In this document: piece by piece, positions 62,098 to 64,000 of the stretch
Layout: every line of letters starts with the position of its first letter
Position numbering within the stretch: the first letter of the stretch is position 1
Source of the DNA: CAZUAQ01 sp964618455
GTDB lineage: Bacteria > Planctomycetota > Phycisphaerae > UBA1845 > PWPN01
Direction: 5' to 3'
DNA: 64,000 nucleotides
NCBI GenBank assembly: GCA_964618455.1
Contig: CAZUAQ010000003.1
Location: 111,252-175,251 of the forward strand
The notes under the pieces: model-generated
The model's input: only the letters and a program-made list of their open reading frames with translations
Database searches by the model: none
What the model was told of the DNA's origin: nothing
Made by a program: the position numbers and the translations under genes

Positions 62098-62439
62098 ATG
62101 CATGGGTTCTGGCGCGGGGCGATTGCGATACTGATCGTTTACGGACTGGGGATCATCTGGGCGGGGTATGGCTACTCTCTGTACACGGATCTCTATGTGG
62201 CGATCAATACGTTGCTCAGAGGGGGAGCGGGACCGTCGAGAGGCTTGATCTTCGGCATCGTCCTGGCCACGGTCTGGTATCTGCCCTTCGCCGTGCTCGC
62301 CTTGGTGATGTATGGCGGGCTGACTCGGATCTACGGTCCGCGCGCGATCGTCGACAACGAAACCCGCTGCCGCCAGTGCCGATACATCCTGCGCGGCATC
62401 ACCGAGCCGCGATGCCCGGAGTGTGGACATGCGATTTGA
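62098..62439 (+). CDS. Membrane protein with C-terminal zinc ribbon
   Basis: A 113-residue protein with two or three membrane segments (about residues 8-30 and 52-72) and a C-terminal ribbon CRQCRYILRGITEPRCPEC. It closely resembles the ribbon of the protein at 16348-16641. AAAGGGG precedes the ATG. Function unknown. Confidence 0.75.
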   Translation: MHGFWRGAIAILIVYGLGIIWAGYGYSLYTDLYVAINTLLRGGAGPSRGLIFGIVLATVWYLPFAVLALVMYGGLTRIYGPRAIVDNETRCRQCRYILRGITEPRCPECGHAI

Positions 62440-62481
62440 AGGGTCAGATCGAGCGATCTGCGTTTATTCTCAAGGAGCGCC

Positions 62482-62739
62482 ATGATGATTCAGTTCAAGG
62501 ACTTCGCGCCGCAGATCACGAAGCGGGGATTCTTCAGCAGGGAGTTTGAGTCGTTCCAGGAAGCGCTGGCCGCCGCCAACGCGTGGATCCGGGAGTCGCA
62601 GGTCGATGTTGTGAACATCGAGACGGTGGTCCTGCCGGAAATGTGGGGCGAAGACGGCACGACCGACACGAACCTGACCACCAGCGGGGACATGATGAAT
62701 TCGTGGTATCAATTCATCCGCGTGTGGTACCGGGAGTGA
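62482..62739 (+). CDS. Small conserved-looking hypothetical protein
   Basis: An 85-residue soluble protein: MIQFKDFAPQITKRGFFSREFESFQEALAAANAWI, then VVNIETVVLPEMWGED and SWYQFIRVWYRE. The pattern (aromatic-rich, helix in the middle, strand at the end) suggests a compact alpha/beta fold. An excellent AAGGAG lies 7 nt before the start. No family name is known to me; similar small proteins with a C-terminal QFIRVWY end seem to exist in other bacteria. Confidence 0.7.
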   Translation: MMIQFKDFAPQITKRGFFSREFESFQEALAAANAWIRESQVDVVNIETVVLPEMWGEDGTTDTNLTTSGDMMNSWYQFIRVWYRE

Positions 62740-62789
62740 CCCGCCTCATCAGGATCATCCATGCGCAGAATCGAAAGCACAGGCTTGAG

Positions 62790-63269
62790 ATGAAACGATT
62801 CGGCAAGTTCATTCGATGGGGCGGGGTGGTGTGCTGCGTGCTGCTGATGGCGGCGTGGGCGTCGAGCCTGTTGTGGCACGTTTACCGAGCCAGTATTTCC
62901 ACCGAAGGTCTATTCCTCATCGAAAGTGGGGCAGGCGAGCTGAGTTTGTCCTGGATCGTAGCATTCGGCAACCACAAGAGCGCAAATTGGCATGTGGAGC
63001 GCATCCAGGATCCGTTGAGGCTCGCAAACTTTTTTTCCTGGCCTTTGTATGAGACGGATGAGTTTATGACCTTTCTCGTATTGCCTTACTGGCTCCTTCT
63101 TTCACTCATCGCCGTGCCCACGGTCTTGCTCTTCTGGTTGAACCGCATACGCATCCCGCCCGGCCACTGTCGCAAATGCGGTTATGATTTGACGGGGAAT
63201 GTCACGGGCAAGTGCCCGGAGTGCGGGGCCGACGTGCCTGAAGTGGATCCGGCAGGAGAGTCCTCATGA
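62790..63269 (+). CDS. Two-span membrane protein with C-terminal zinc ribbon
   Basis: A 159-residue protein: membrane segments at about residues 9-31 and 98-119, an exported region between, and the ribbon CRKCGYDLTGNVTGKCPEC at the C-terminus. Its stop overlaps the next start (ATGA). The start ATG 62790 has only a weak ribosome site. Function unknown. Confidence 0.72.
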   Translation: MKRFGKFIRWGGVVCCVLLMAAWASSLLWHVYRASISTEGLFLIESGAGELSLSWIVAFGNHKSANWHVERIQDPLRLANFFSWPLYETDEFMTFLVLPYWLLLSLIAVPTVLLFWLNRIRIPPGHCRKCGYDLTGNVTGKCPECGADVPEVDPAGESS

Positions 63270-63844
63270 TGCGTCGCATTCTGCTCGCGACGCTCGTCTT
63301 GCCGGGCCTGCTGGTGCTCGTCGTTATGATCATCAGTTACGGAACACCGGTGCGTGTCACCCGGGGCGGCTTCGCGAATCTCCCGCTGACTCATGTGCAA
63401 TGCGAGAAGGGCCGATGGTCGTTCATGCACGTGGCCGCGAATCCCGGTAATCGTGCGATGATGAACAACGGGAGTCGGCTGGGAATCGGCTGGAACGCCT
63501 TTCCTCTGCGGGGCACGATACATGCGGAAGGGGGCATGACCATCACCTCCGCCAATACGATTCTCACCATTCGAGGGCTGACAATTCGGCCGATCAACCT
63601 TGACCTGATGCAGCTTCCCAAGCCCGAGAAGGACGTGGCGCTGAACGCCTGGGTGCGCGGCTTGGAAATCCGGGGCTGGGGATGGGTGCTGCCATTGGCG
63701 ATGCTGGCCTGGCCGGTAGGGTCCTTCGTTGTAGGCCCTGTCCGCAGACACCGCCGACGTCGTCGAGGTTTGTGTGCCGCGTGCGGTTACGACCTGACGG
63801 GGAACACATCCGGCGTCTGCCCGGAATGCGGAGTATCCGTATGA
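63266..63844 (+). CDS. Membrane protein with C-terminal zinc ribbon, coupled to both neighbours
   Basis: A 192-residue protein with membrane segments at about residues 5-26 and 138-160, a mainly beta exported part between, a basic RRHRRRRRG cytoplasmic turn and the ribbon CAACGYDLTGNTSGVCPEC. AGGAG lies 7 nt before the ATG. Both its start and stop lie in ATGA overlaps, so three consecutive genes are translationally coupled. Its arrangement is the same as the preceding protein, so these are probably paralogues. Confidence 0.78.
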   Translation: MMRRILLATLVLPGLLVLVVMIISYGTPVRVTRGGFANLPLTHVQCEKGRWSFMHVAANPGNRAMMNNGSRLGIGWNAFPLRGTIHAEGGMTITSANTILTIRGLTIRPINLDLMQLPKPEKDVALNAWVRGLEIRGWGWVLPLAMLAWPVGSFVVGPVRRHRRRRRGLCAACGYDLTGNTSGVCPECGVSV

Positions 63845-64000
63845 TTCCTAATATTCCTGAACTGCAATCATTCCCGTTGATCTGGCGATTCTCGCACGAA
63901 GCCAAGTATGCCCAACTCACTAGCGAAGAGTTCGAACGGTTCCGCCCTGTAATGGTTCAGCCTGAATTGGAGAGTCAGGCGACGCGCCTAATACACACTC
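63841..64000 (+). CDS. Hypothetical protein, first 53 residues (cut by window edge)
   Basis: An open frame from ATG 63841, overlapping the previous stop as ATGA, runs to the window end without a stop (MIPNIPELQSFPLIWRFSHE, then AKYAQLTSEEFERFRPV). It is hydrophilic, with no signal peptide. Too short to classify; included because of the coupled start and uninterrupted frame. Confidence 0.65.
   Translation, partial: MIPNIPELQSFPLIWRFSHEAKYAQLTSEEFERFRPVMVQPELESQATRLIHT

Noticed and set aside
1..64000. CRISPR arrays, prophage or insertion sequences
   Set aside because: No regularly spaced direct repeats, cas genes, phage structural genes or transposase with terminal repeats were seen in the window.

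Overview
This is a high-GC bacterial chromosome segment, gene-dense on both strands. Gene content points to a planctomycete, most likely of the Phycisphaerae type. The indicators are an ECF sigma factor next to a Ser/Thr kinase with a beta-propeller, several large secreted proteins ending in dockerin-like EF-hand repeats, two PEP-CTERM-tailed proteins, a YdjY-domain protein, a formylglycine-type sulfatase, prepilin-like secreted proteins, and many small membrane proteins ending in a CxxCGYxLxG...CPECG zinc ribbon. The placement is inferred from gene families; there is no rRNA in the window to confirm it.

Layout. 1-2957 (minus): truncated sulfatase, YdjY-domain protein, folD. 3163-5536 (plus): MoaD-like protein, endonuclease III, a membrane protein and a cytochrome c lipoprotein. 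5560-12809 (minus): secreted endonuclease/exonuclease/phosphatase-fold protein, PhnZ-like HD protein, then a signalling pair (ECF sigma factor and a kinase with a putative anti-sigma zinc motif). 13248-18202: membrane protein, LamG/PEP-CTERM protein, membrane-anchored beta-propeller, two coupled zinc-ribbon membrane proteins, amidohydrolase. 18472-19976: HigB/HigA-type toxin-antitoxin pair with a strong, probably leaderless promoter, then a stand-alone rpsG with its own promoter and terminator. 20100-24530: YdiJ-type flavin/Fe-S oxidoreductase, SUMF1-like lipoprotein, small lipoprotein. 24623-29412: CrtC-like lipoprotein diverging from an MsrA lipoprotein, glycosyltransferase 9 coupled to mnmA, and yjbQ. 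29847-36010: secreted repeat/dockerin protein, FapA-type polymer-domain protein, parallel beta-helix protein with a small membrane partner.

The most unusual block is 36248-40584. It is a tight plus-strand operon encoding a single-pass membrane protein with a complete two-repeat dockerin-like domain, a secreted cohesin-like protein translationally coupled to it (ATGA overlap), a small coupled lipoprotein-like protein, a VIT plus von Willebrand A lipoprotein, and a final lipoprotein. It looks like a small non-cellulosomal surface-assembly module. Further secreted proteins follow (536-residue dockerin-like protein, PEP-CTERM choice-of-anchor E-like protein, 1065-residue metalloprotease/beta-helix/dockerin protein).

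The last third is largely housekeeping: typA and mutL diverge around 49.2-49.4 kb; then a prepilin-like protein, class II fructose-bisphosphate aldolase, another dockerin protein with a tandem 141-residue repeat, a tRNA-Gly(GCC), and the proteostasis series trigger factor, clpP1, clpP2. ClpP2 carries Asn where the catalytic Asp is expected. The window ends in an overlapping series of zinc-ribbon membrane proteins and a gene cut by the right edge. No CRISPR array, rRNA, prophage or intact insertion sequence was seen; REP-like palindromes lie after mutL and after the VIT/vWA gene.
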